In this document: positions 1-5,294 of the stretch, in pieces
Layout of the letters: every line of letters begins with the position of its first letter
Position numbering within the stretch: the stretch's first letter is position 1
Assembly: GCA_030591825.1 (NCBI GenBank)
Contig: JAUVAG010000086.1
Coordinates: 1 to 6,007 of the forward strand
Source: Dethiosulfatibacter sp.
GTDB lineage: Bacteria > Bacillota > Clostridia > Tissierellales > Dethiosulfatibacteraceae
Length of the DNA stretch: 6,007 nucleotides
Reading direction: 5' to 3'
The notes under the pieces: model-generated
The model's input: the letters and a program-made list of their open reading frames with translations, nothing else
The model's database searches: none
Told to the model about the DNA's origin: nothing
Made by a program: the position numbers and the translations under genes

Positions 1-269
1 CAGTTGATACAGGTGTTATGCCTAAAGAGGTTCAGGTTGGACAGACTGGAAAAACAGTTAGACCGGACTTGTATTTTGCTTGTGGAATATCAGGAGCAAT
101 CCAGCACCTTGCGGGAATGGAAGAGTCTGAATTCATAGTAGCAGTAAACAAGGATGAAACAGCTCCAATATTTGATGTTGCAGATCTTGGAATAGTAGGA
201 GATTTGAATAAGATTATACCTGCAGTTGTCGAAGAACTAAAAATAGCCAAGGCAATGAAGTTTGAATAA
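1..269 (+). CDS. etfA: Electron-transfer flavoprotein alpha subunit, C-terminal fragment
   Basis: This is the 3' end of a gene cut by the window; the reading frame is open from base 3 and stops with TAA at 267-269. The visible 89 residues match the FAD-binding C-terminal domain of EtfA: VGQTGK, then a [19 protein letters not shown] stretch, an AVNKD motif, APIF, and an AD-G-VGDL ending typical of the family. EtfA and EtfB form a cytoplasmic heterodimer that passes electrons between acyl-CoA dehydrogenases or similar flavoenzymes and other carriers; in anaerobes some forms bifurcate electrons. etfB and the partner dehydrogenase would be expected upstream, outside the window. A terminator at 388-430 appears to end this transcription unit, so the gene is probably not co-transcribed with the downstream methyltransferase operon. 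The ATG at base 18 is internal and not a start. The family call is very secure; its specific partner is unknown. Confidence 0.95.
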   Translation, partial: VDTGVMPKEVQVGQTGKTVRPDLYFACGISGAIQHLAGMEESEFIVAVNKDETAPIFDVADLGIVGDLNKIIPAVVEELKIAKAMKFE

Positions 270-272
270 TCT

Positions 273-296
273 GACGGAGGCTATTTCGTCTGTTTA
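273..296 (+). terminator. Weak hairpin just after etfA
   Basis: GACGGA (273-278) can pair with TTCGTC (285-290) around a six-base loop, with one G-T pair, and is followed by TGTTTAT. It starts four bases after the etfA stop. The stem is short and the T-run poor, so it is at best a weak terminator or a 3'-end stabiliser; the hairpin at 388-430 is far stronger. Confidence 0.25.
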
Positions 297-387
297 TAAA
301 TGTGTTATGTTTGTGTAATGAATAAATAGTACGGTAATTAATTTAAGAGGCTAAATTTTTTGTTGACCGTGCACTGGAGGTGGAATA

Positions 388-430
388 ACCTGCATCTTTG
401 CTGGAATATCAGTAAGGATGGGGGTTTTTT
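388..430 (+). terminator. Strong rho-independent terminator for the etfA transcription unit
   Basis: Bases 388-403 pair with 410-425 around the six-base loop GAATAT. I count 16 positions: 15 pair (three of them G-T wobbles) and one is a G-G mismatch (392/421). The stem base is GC-rich (CC-T against GGG) and runs directly into six T residues (425-430). This is the classic layout of an intrinsic terminator. It lies about 120 bases after the etfA stop and 15 bases before the next promoter, so it separates the etf unit from the regulator gene. An alternative short hairpin (AGGT at 378-381 with ACCT at 388-391) overlaps its 5' arm. Confidence 0.8.
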
Positions 431-445
431 GTTGCCCTGCGTAGT

Positions 446-474
446 TTGACATGATATCATGAATGATATATAAT
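446..474 (+). promoter_or_regulatory. Perfect consensus housekeeping promoter of the ArsR-type regulator
   Basis: TTGACA at 446-451 and TATAAT at 469-474 are separated by exactly 17 bases, a perfect match to the sigma-A/sigma-70 consensus. Transcription should start near 481, giving an untranslated leader of about 65 bases before the regulator ATG at 547. A promoter this strong usually needs a repressor, and the spacer carries a palindrome that could serve as its operator. Confidence 0.88.
451..469 (+). promoter_or_regulatory. Palindromic operator candidate inside the promoter spacer
   Basis: ATATCAT (454-460) and ATGATAT (463-469) form a perfect 7-base inverted repeat with a two-base GA spacer. 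The overlapping ATGATATCAT (451-460) is itself a perfect 10-base palindrome, so three ATGAT/ATCAT half-sites are packed between and across the -35 and -10 boxes. A protein bound here would block RNA polymerase. The encoded downstream regulator has an ArsR-type winged helix, a dimeric family that binds such dyads, so autorepression is the natural inference. Binding itself is not shown by the sequence. Confidence 0.6.
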
Positions 475-546
475 TGCGTTGTTTTCAATTGTGATAAAAC
501 ATAGTGTTGATAAAACGATAATGAAATGAAACCATAGGGGATATAC

Positions 547-1626
547 ATGGCAATAGTAAACAGTAAAAACAATCTTAGGAAAAAGATAAAATATATATCA
601 AATCCTGCCATTGAGATGGTTGCAAGCCTACACGTTCTTTCTGAACCTGAACATCATGTGAAACGTATTGAATGGGCAGGGAGGGTAGTGGAATCATTGG
701 ATGATGACCTTTATGAAAAGATAAAGTTTGTGGGAGACAAGTATAATCAGTGGTCATATATAATGGATGTTGTAGAAGTGGCTTGTCATGATTGCAATGA
801 TACTGATGATGTGGAAGCCATATTGCTTCATATTGAAAATATGAGTGACGAAGAGTTCGTATTGTATTTTCTTGGTGAAACATATGTATTGACGGTGGAG
901 AGAGCTTCCGGATGGTTGAAAAACCCCTCCAGCATTAGAAGTGGCAATATTAAGGACATGACCCTTTATATAGACATGGGAGATCTGGTGCACTTTTTGG
1001 AAAATATCAGTTATGTAAGAAACGAAATAAGTGACATATTCAGAAGATACTGGAATGATTGTTTCTCCAATGAATGGGAAGGCATTTCAAAGGCCCATGG
1101 TAAGAAGATTGATAAGGAAAAGAATATACTGATGGACAGCGACCCCGGCGAATATATTCTCAAGCTGAACAAGGTTTTTGTACTTGAAGACTATACACTT
1201 ATAATGTTAAAAAACAAAGCATATCAAATGAACATTGATCTTGTTGACAATATTTATATTCTTCCATCCTTGTTCACTGCTCCTCATCTGATGCTGAATA
1301 CCCATGCCAACAATGTTACTGTATATATGAATATAGCGGAACAGGATGTAAAAAAAATACCCAGAGAATTAATGGAAAATATAAAAGCCATAAGTGATGA
1401 AACAAGAATACTTATTCTTAAGGCTTTGACGAGGGAGTCGAGGACAACTAAGGAGCTAGCAGAGGCTTTTGGATTTGCGCCGGCAACCATATCACAGCAT
1501 CTTAAGCTACTGAAAAACGCTGGACTTGTAAAAAATCAAAAAATTAAAAATTACGTCTACTATTCTGCTAAAAAGGAAAAAATCGAAAAAACCATTAAGG
1601 ACTTAATAAAATACTTTGCGGACTGA
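547..1626 (+). CDS. ArsR-family winged-helix transcriptional regulator with a large N-terminal domain
   Basis: A 359-residue cytoplasmic DNA-binding regulator. Its C-terminal 90 residues are a typical ArsR/HTH_5 winged helix: a SDETRILILKAL helix (283-293), TTKELAEAFGF (300-310), recognition helix ATISQHLKLLKNAGLV (313-328), and a wing ending in YVYYS (336-340). Residues 1-265 form a long N-terminal domain with a PEHHVKRIEW segment (34-43), as in large ArsR-type regulators of Gram-positive bacteria that carry a ligand- or partner-sensing domain. I see no ELCVC metal site of classical ArsR/SmtB proteins; one CxxC (Cys80, Cys83) lies in the N-terminal domain. The start is supported by an AGGGGA ribosome binding site five bases upstream. 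The gene has its own promoter and terminator. Its position directly before the methyltransferase operon suggests it controls that operon and itself; the ligand is unknown. Confidence 0.85.
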   Translation: MAIVNSKNNLRKKIKYISNPAIEMVASLHVLSEPEHHVKRIEWAGRVVESLDDDLYEKIKFVGDKYNQWSYIMDVVEVACHDCNDTDDVEAILLHIENMSDEEFVLYFLGETYVLTVERASGWLKNPSSIRSGNIKDMTLYIDMGDLVHFLENISYVRNEISDIFRRYWNDCFSNEWEGISKAHGKKIDKEKNILMDSDPGEYILKLNKVFVLEDYTLIMLKNKAYQMNIDLVDNIYILPSLFTAPHLMLNTHANNVTVYMNIAEQDVKKIPRELMENIKAISDETRILILKALTRESRTTKELAEAFGFAPATISQHLKLLKNAGLVKNQKIKNYVYYSAKKEKIEKTIKDLIKYFAD

Positions 1627-1656
1627 TAAATAAATAATTAAATAAGCCAAAAACAG

Positions 1657-1684
1657 AAACCACATATATAATGTGGTTTTTAAT
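1657..1684 (+). terminator. Rho-independent terminator of the regulator gene
   Basis: AAACCACAT (1657-1665) pairs perfectly with ATGTGGTTT (1671-1679) around the five-base loop ATATA, followed by TT and then AATTATAT. The nine-base stem begins 30 bases after the regulator stop codon and ends just before the operon promoter, so regulator and operon are likely separate transcripts. Confidence 0.78.
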
Positions 1685-1693
1685 TATATAGCG

Positions 1694-1719
1694 ATTAGGC
1701 GTTTGACAAATCACCTAAT
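1694..1719 (+). promoter_or_regulatory. Inverted repeat around the operon -35 box, operator candidate
   Basis: ATTAGG (1694-1699) and CCTAAT (1714-1719) are a perfect 6-base inverted repeat with 14 bases between them, and an extra G-C pair (1701/1712) lies inside. The centre is TTTGACAAA (1702-1710), itself symmetric and containing the -35 box. The site is well placed to control the operon promoter. It differs in sequence from the palindrome at 451-469, so it may bind a different protein. Short repeats do occur by chance in A+T-rich DNA. Confidence 0.45.
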
Positions 1720-1731
1720 GTAATTTATACT
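1703..1731 (+). promoter_or_regulatory. Strong housekeeping promoter of the methyltransferase operon
   Basis: TTGACA (1703-1708) and TATACT (1726-1731) are separated by 17 bases: a perfect -35 and a -10 one base from consensus. The expected start of transcription is near 1738, leaving about 155 untranslated bases before the first gene. TGATGTCA (1731-1738), at the -10/start region, differs by one base from TGATATCA inside the regulator's own operator candidate (452-459), a weak hint of a shared site. Confidence 0.85.
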
Positions 1732-1737
1732 GATGTC

Positions 1738-1892
1738 AAGAAAGCAGCAACGTTGCGTTAAATGCATAAGCATTTATTAAGTCGCGAAGGAAAGTTTCCT
1801 TAAAAGTATAATACCAAAGCTTAAAGGGATTATGCATGTTTACTTTCCTAAGCTGTAATGAAATACATTTTTAGATGTATAGGAGGATATTA
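1738..1892 (+). promoter_or_regulatory. Structured 5' leader RNA of the operon, possible cis-regulatory element
   Basis: The leader holds several perfect local stems: palindrome GCAACGTTGC (1747-1756); TAAATGC/GCATTTA (1759-1765 with 1770-1776, loop ATAA); AAGGAA/TTCCTT (1787-1792 with 1796-1801); AGCTTA/TAAGCT (1818-1823 with 1849-1854); and ATACAT/ATGTAT (1863-1868 with 1875-1880), which touches the AGGAGG ribosome binding site. Two 8-base distant complementarities compete with them: ATGCATAA (1762-1769) with TTATGCAT (1830-1837), and AGGAAAGT (1788-1795) with ACTTTCCT (1842-1849). These two cross, so they could form a pseudoknot or alternative folds. I see no strong T-run after any stem, so translational control is more likely than termination. 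I do not recognise a known riboswitch: no cobalamin B12 box, no lysine-riboswitch core, no T-box sequence. Confidence 0.5.
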
Positions 1893-2525
1893 ATGAGTTT
1901 ATTTGGTAATGAAATTAAAGAAGCAATCATATCTTTGGATATTGCAAGCGTAGGCCAGTTGACAAACAAGGCATTGGCTGATGGAGTAAAACCTAAGCAG
2001 ATTTTGGATGATGGATTGTTAATTGGAATGGCAGTTGTTGGTGAGAGATTCAAAAGAAGTGAGATGTTTGTACCCGAGGTTCTTATGGCAGCAAAGGCAA
2101 TGACAGAAGGTCTCAATATAATTAAACCTTTACTTGCGGGAGAAGATGCTAAAGGCAAGGGTACAGTTGTACTTGGTACTGTAAAGGGAGACCTTCATGA
2201 CATTGGAAAAAGAATTGTTGCAATGATGTTTGAAGGTGCAGGATTTGATGTTATTGATCTTGGTTATGATGTTAAGCCTGAGGAATTTGTTTCAAAGGTA
2301 AAGGAAACAAACGCATGCATAGTGGGTATGTCGGCAATGCTAACAACTACAATGATGCAAATGAAAATCACAGTTGATGCATTAAAGGAAGCCGGTCTAT
2401 ATGACAAGGTTGGAGTCATGGTAGGTGGAGCGCCTTTGACAGTTGAATATGCTGAAGGTATTGGAGCAAAATATTCACCTGATGCACAGGTAGCTGTAGA
2501 AGTTGCAAATAATATAGTTCAATAA
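1893..2525 (+). CDS. Cobalamin-binding corrinoid protein, MtbC/MttC type
   Basis: A 210-residue cytoplasmic methyl carrier that accepts a methyl group on its bound cobalamin from a substrate-specific methyltransferase and passes it to a second methyltransferase. Residues 1-85 form the helical cap domain typical of methionine-synthase-like corrinoid proteins, with the MFVPEVLMAAKAM segment (58-70). Residues 90-210 form the B12-binding Rossmann-like domain: DLHDIG at 100-105 supplies the cobalt-ligating His102, SAMLTTTM (147-154) matches the usual SxL region, and VGG (177-179) is the nucleotide-loop glycine motif. The start at 1893 is chosen because AGGAGG lies at 1881-1886 with ideal spacing; the upstream in-frame ATG at 1875 lies in a leader hairpin without such a site. 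It stands first in the operon, 12 bases before the MttB-like gene, its expected partner. Confidence 0.93.
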   Translation: MSLFGNEIKEAIISLDIASVGQLTNKALADGVKPKQILDDGLLIGMAVVGERFKRSEMFVPEVLMAAKAMTEGLNIIKPLLAGEDAKGKGTVVLGTVKGDLHDIGKRIVAMMFEGAGFDVIDLGYDVKPEEFVSKVKETNACIVGMSAMLTTTMMQMKITVDALKEAGLYDKVGVMVGGAPLTVEYAEGIGAKYSPDAQVAVEVANNIVQ

Positions 2526-2537
2526 CGGAGGAATAAT

Positions 2538-4007
2538 ATGTTAACAAATCAGAAAGTAAACAGTGGACCCAATTTCGAATTATGGTCAGAGGAACAATTA
2601 CATGAATTGCATCTAGCATCTTTGAAGATTCTTGAGAATACAGGTGTGGTTGTACATGATGCAGAAGCTTTGAAACTTTTAAAGGATGCAGGTGCATTTG
2701 TCGAGGAAAACGTTGCAAAGATACCTGCCCACATGGTGGAAGATGCTATAAAGAGTGCTCCTTCAAGAGTTACAATAACAGGACTTGACGAAAAGAAGCA
2801 GCTTAATTTATATAGAAATAATGTATATTATGGACTTGGAACAGATCTTCCAAGCTTTACAGATCCATATACTGGAAAAATAAGAGAAACAGTCCTCGAT
2901 GATGTAATCAATGTAGGAAAGGTTACTCAAGCCTGCGACAACATAGATTTTATAGCATCCCTTGGATTGGCTTCAGATGTTGACCAGAGAATGGTTGACC
3001 TGTACCATCTTAAATCTGTAAGAATGCACTGTGATAAGCCAAACTGGACAACTGCGGTAGATGCTGACTCTTTGAAAGCTTTGATAGACATGTCTGCAGT
3101 ATCTGCAGGAGGATATGAGGAACTGAGAAGAAATCCTACATTTGGCGTATACAATGAACCTATTTCTCCACTTGTTTATAGTGAAGAAGCAGTGCAGAAG
3201 CTTATGATGTGTGCGGAATATGGAATACCTTCAACATGGGCTTCTGGAATAATCGCTGGTGCAACTGGACCTGTGACTTTGGCCGGTTGTTTGGCTCTTG
3301 GAAATGCCGAAGGACTTGGAGGACTTGTTATCCATCAACTTAAGAGAAAAGGATCTCCTTTCATTCTTGGCATAGTAATGTCAATAATGGATATGATGAC
3401 TACAGTTTCTTCCTATGCATCTCCAGAATTCATTATGGCCCATGCAATAGTTGGACAGCTTGGAAGATTTTATGATATTCCAACATATGGTACAGGCGGA
3501 TGTTCGGATTCAAATGTATTGGATGCTCAGGCTGGAATGGAAGCTGCATTTACAAACTTTACAGCTGCTCTTGGTGGAACAAACCTTACTCACGACAATG
3601 GATATCTTGGAGCAGGACTAATAGGAAGTCTTTCGATGATAATGTTGGATGACGAGGTAAACGGATATATCAAGAGATTCATGAGGTCTGTTGAAATAAA
3701 CAGTGATACATTGGCACTTGATTTAATTCATGAAGTTGGACATGGTGGAGAATTTGTTTCAAAGACTCACACATTCCAAAACTTCAGAAAAGAGCTTTAT
3801 ATGCCTAAACATGCAAATAGAAAACAGTATCAGTCTTGGAGAATGGATGGAAGCAAGCCAATTGATAAGGTTATAGATGAAAGAGTTATTGAAATTATTG
3901 AATCCGTTAAGGAGCCTTTGCTTTCAGCTCACGAAATTCAAATGTATGATGAAATAATCGGAGAAAGAGAAGCAAAAATTAAAGTAGAAGGATTGTCTTA
4001 TGTATGA
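2538..4007 (+). CDS. MttB-superfamily methyltransferase without pyrrolysine
   Basis: A 489-residue protein of the trimethylamine methyltransferase (MttB) superfamily, predicted to move a methyl group from a quaternary or methylated amine to the corrinoid protein encoded just upstream. Family hallmarks are an N-terminal helical segment ending in ILENTGV (31-37), GATGPVTLAGCLALGNAEGL (241-260), a GTGGCSDSNVLDAQAGMEAA segment (318-337), and HDNGYLGAGL (352-361). True MttB reads an in-frame amber codon as pyrrolysine; this gene has none, and ordinary residues fill the corresponding region. It therefore belongs with the non-pyrrolysine members, of which characterised ones demethylate glycine betaine, proline betaine, carnitine and gamma-butyrobetaine. 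I cannot assign the substrate from sequence. The start has CGGAGG six bases upstream. Its end overlaps lysA by eight bases, which implies translational coupling. Reactivating enzyme and the second methyltransferase are not in the window. Confidence 0.92.
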   Translation: MLTNQKVNSGPNFELWSEEQLHELHLASLKILENTGVVVHDAEALKLLKDAGAFVEENVAKIPAHMVEDAIKSAPSRVTITGLDEKKQLNLYRNNVYYGLGTDLPSFTDPYTGKIRETVLDDVINVGKVTQACDNIDFIASLGLASDVDQRMVDLYHLKSVRMHCDKPNWTTAVDADSLKALIDMSAVSAGGYEELRRNPTFGVYNEPISPLVYSEEAVQKLMMCAEYGIPSTWASGIIAGATGPVTLAGCLALGNAEGLGGLVIHQLKRKGSPFILGIVMSIMDMMTTVSSYASPEFIMAHAIVGQLGRFYDIPTYGTGGCSDSNVLDAQAGMEAAFTNFTAALGGTNLTHDNGYLGAGLIGSLSMIMLDDEVNGYIKRFMRSVEINSDTLALDLIHEVGHGGEFVSKTHTFQNFRKELYMPKHANRKQYQSWRMDGSKPIDKVIDERVIEIIESVKEPLLSAHEIQMYDEIIGEREAKIKVEGLSYV

Positions 4008-5280
4008 TAATATCGATGGAACTCTGTATATAGATGGATGCAGTTCTTTAGATCTTGTTAAAAAATATGAAACACCAATGTATCTTATTTCTGAAACCCA
4101 ACTGAGGAATAGATGCGGAGAACTCAGAAACGACTTTCTAAATAAATACGAAAATACCAGAGTGGCTTATGCCGCTAAGGTATTTTCCTCAATTGCGATT
4201 TTCCAGATAATGGATGAGGAAGGTTTCTGTGTTGATGTTGTAACGGGTGGAGAGCTATATACCTGTCTTAAAGCTGGATTTCCTGCGGAAAGAATAGAAT
4301 TCAACGGAAACAACAAGTCTGTAAAAGAACTTGAAATGGCAGTTGACAATAATGTTGGAAGAATAATAGTGGACAATACTGATGAACTCGAAGTACTTGA
4401 AGAAATATGCAAGGAAAAAAACAAGAAGATGAATGTCCTATATAGAATAACACCTGGAACAAAAAGTAATACCCATGCACATATAGATACTGGTCAGAAG
4501 GACTCTAAATTTGGAATAGCCTTGAATGAAGAAATAATATATCCTGCGATTGAAAAAGGCATAAAATCCGACCACCTTAATTTTAAGGGATTGCATTTTC
4601 ATGTTGGATCGCAGTTGTTGGATAATGCATCACACCTACAGGCTATTGAAACATCACTTAATCTTCTTAAGGAAACAAAGGAAAGATTCGGTTATGTAAT
4701 GGAGGAACTTAACGTAGGCGGAGGTTTCGGTATCAAATATACTGAAGAAGACGAGCTCAAGCCTTTTAATTACTTCCTTGATCCAGTTATGGAGAGGGTG
4801 GAAGCGTTTTCTCAGGAACTTGGAATCAAAAGACCAGCGATTGTTACAGAACCTGGAAGAAGTATGATGGGTGGAAGTGCAATGCTTTATACTATAGGGG
4901 CAGTCAAAGAAATACCGAATATCAGAAAATATGTAGCTGTAGATGGCGGTATGTCAGATAATTTACGACCTGCAATGTATTCATCAAAATATGAAGGTGC
5001 AGTTGCAAACAAGATGAATGAAAAGGCTGAAGAAAAGGTAACTATTTGCGGCAAATGCTGCGAATCAGGAGATGTAATCATTAAGGACTTTGAAGGACCA
5101 AAACTTGAAAGAGGAGACATTTTTGCTGTTTTCAGTACAGCCTACTGTTACTCACTGGCAAGCAACTACAACAAAAATCCTATACCTCCAACCATAATGC
5201 TAAAGGATGGAGAATCAAAGGTAATTGTAAAGCGTCAATCATATGAAGATTTAACACAATACGATATAAGTCTTAGATAA
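4000..5280 (+). CDS. lysA: Diaminopimelate decarboxylase family protein (LysA)
   Basis: A 426-residue PLP enzyme of fold III, the usual length for LysA, which decarboxylates the D-centre of meso-diaminopimelate to give L-lysine. Motifs in order: AAK with the PLP lysine Lys60; VDVVTGGELYT (78-88); GLHFHVGSQ (197-205); glycine loop GGGFG (240-244); EPGR (284-287); DGGMSDNLRPAMY (315-327), keeping Arg323 and Tyr327; CESGD (354-358), whose Cys and Glu complete the neighbour subunit's active site; and Tyr382 in AYCYSLASNY. All residues I associate with diaminopimelate binding appear present. Near the end, NPIPP (393-397) replaces the commoner RPRP sequence. The start overlaps the MttB-like gene by eight bases, with a GAAGGA site about seven bases upstream. 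It may be the lysine-pathway enzyme or a relative recruited to another amino acid; residues favour the former, context leaves the latter open. Confidence 0.88.
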   Translation: MYDNIDGTLYIDGCSSLDLVKKYETPMYLISETQLRNRCGELRNDFLNKYENTRVAYAAKVFSSIAIFQIMDEEGFCVDVVTGGELYTCLKAGFPAERIEFNGNNKSVKELEMAVDNNVGRIIVDNTDELEVLEEICKEKNKKMNVLYRITPGTKSNTHAHIDTGQKDSKFGIALNEEIIYPAIEKGIKSDHLNFKGLHFHVGSQLLDNASHLQAIETSLNLLKETKERFGYVMEELNVGGGFGIKYTEEDELKPFNYFLDPVMERVEAFSQELGIKRPAIVTEPGRSMMGGSAMLYTIGAVKEIPNIRKYVAVDGGMSDNLRPAMYSSKYEGAVANKMNEKAEEKVTICGKCCESGDVIIKDFEGPKLERGDIFAVFSTAYCYSLASNYNKNPIPPTIMLKDGESKVIVKRQSYEDLTQYDISLR

Positions 5281-5294
5281 GGGAAGGTGCAGTC

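Noticed and set aside
363..391. TTGACC with TAACCT 17 bases downstream as a further promoter
   Set aside because: The -10 is poor and the transcript would run directly into the terminator at 388-430; the perfect promoter at 446-474 explains the gene better.
376..393. GGAGGTGGAATAACC resembling the T-box GGGTGGNACC sequence before a terminator
   Set aside because: The match is degenerate, there is no specifier stem or room for one between etfA and this point with its own promoter, and the downstream gene is a regulator, not an amino-acid gene.
1667..1672. TATAAT inside the regulator's terminator loop
   Set aside because: No -35 element at suitable distance; it is a by-product of the A+T-rich hairpin.
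1762..1803. A 13-codon open frame (MHKHLLSREGKFP) in the operon leader, possible leader peptide
   Set aside because: No ribosome binding site precedes it, its ATG lies within a hairpin, and there is no run of regulatory codons followed by a terminator. Chance is more likely.
1875..1892. In-frame upstream ATG that would lengthen the corrinoid protein by six residues
   Set aside because: It lies in the hairpin that precedes the AGGAGG site and would place that site inside the gene; the ATG at 1893 has ideal spacing and gives the normal family N-terminus.
1738..1892. Cobalamin, lysine, SAM or T-box type leader
   Set aside because: None of the conserved cores I know for these classes can be found, although the genes downstream would make cobalamin or lysine sensing sensible.
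2538..4007. Hidden pyrrolysine codon in the MttB-like gene
   Set aside because: The frame contains no TAG at all and ends in TGA with the family's normal length.
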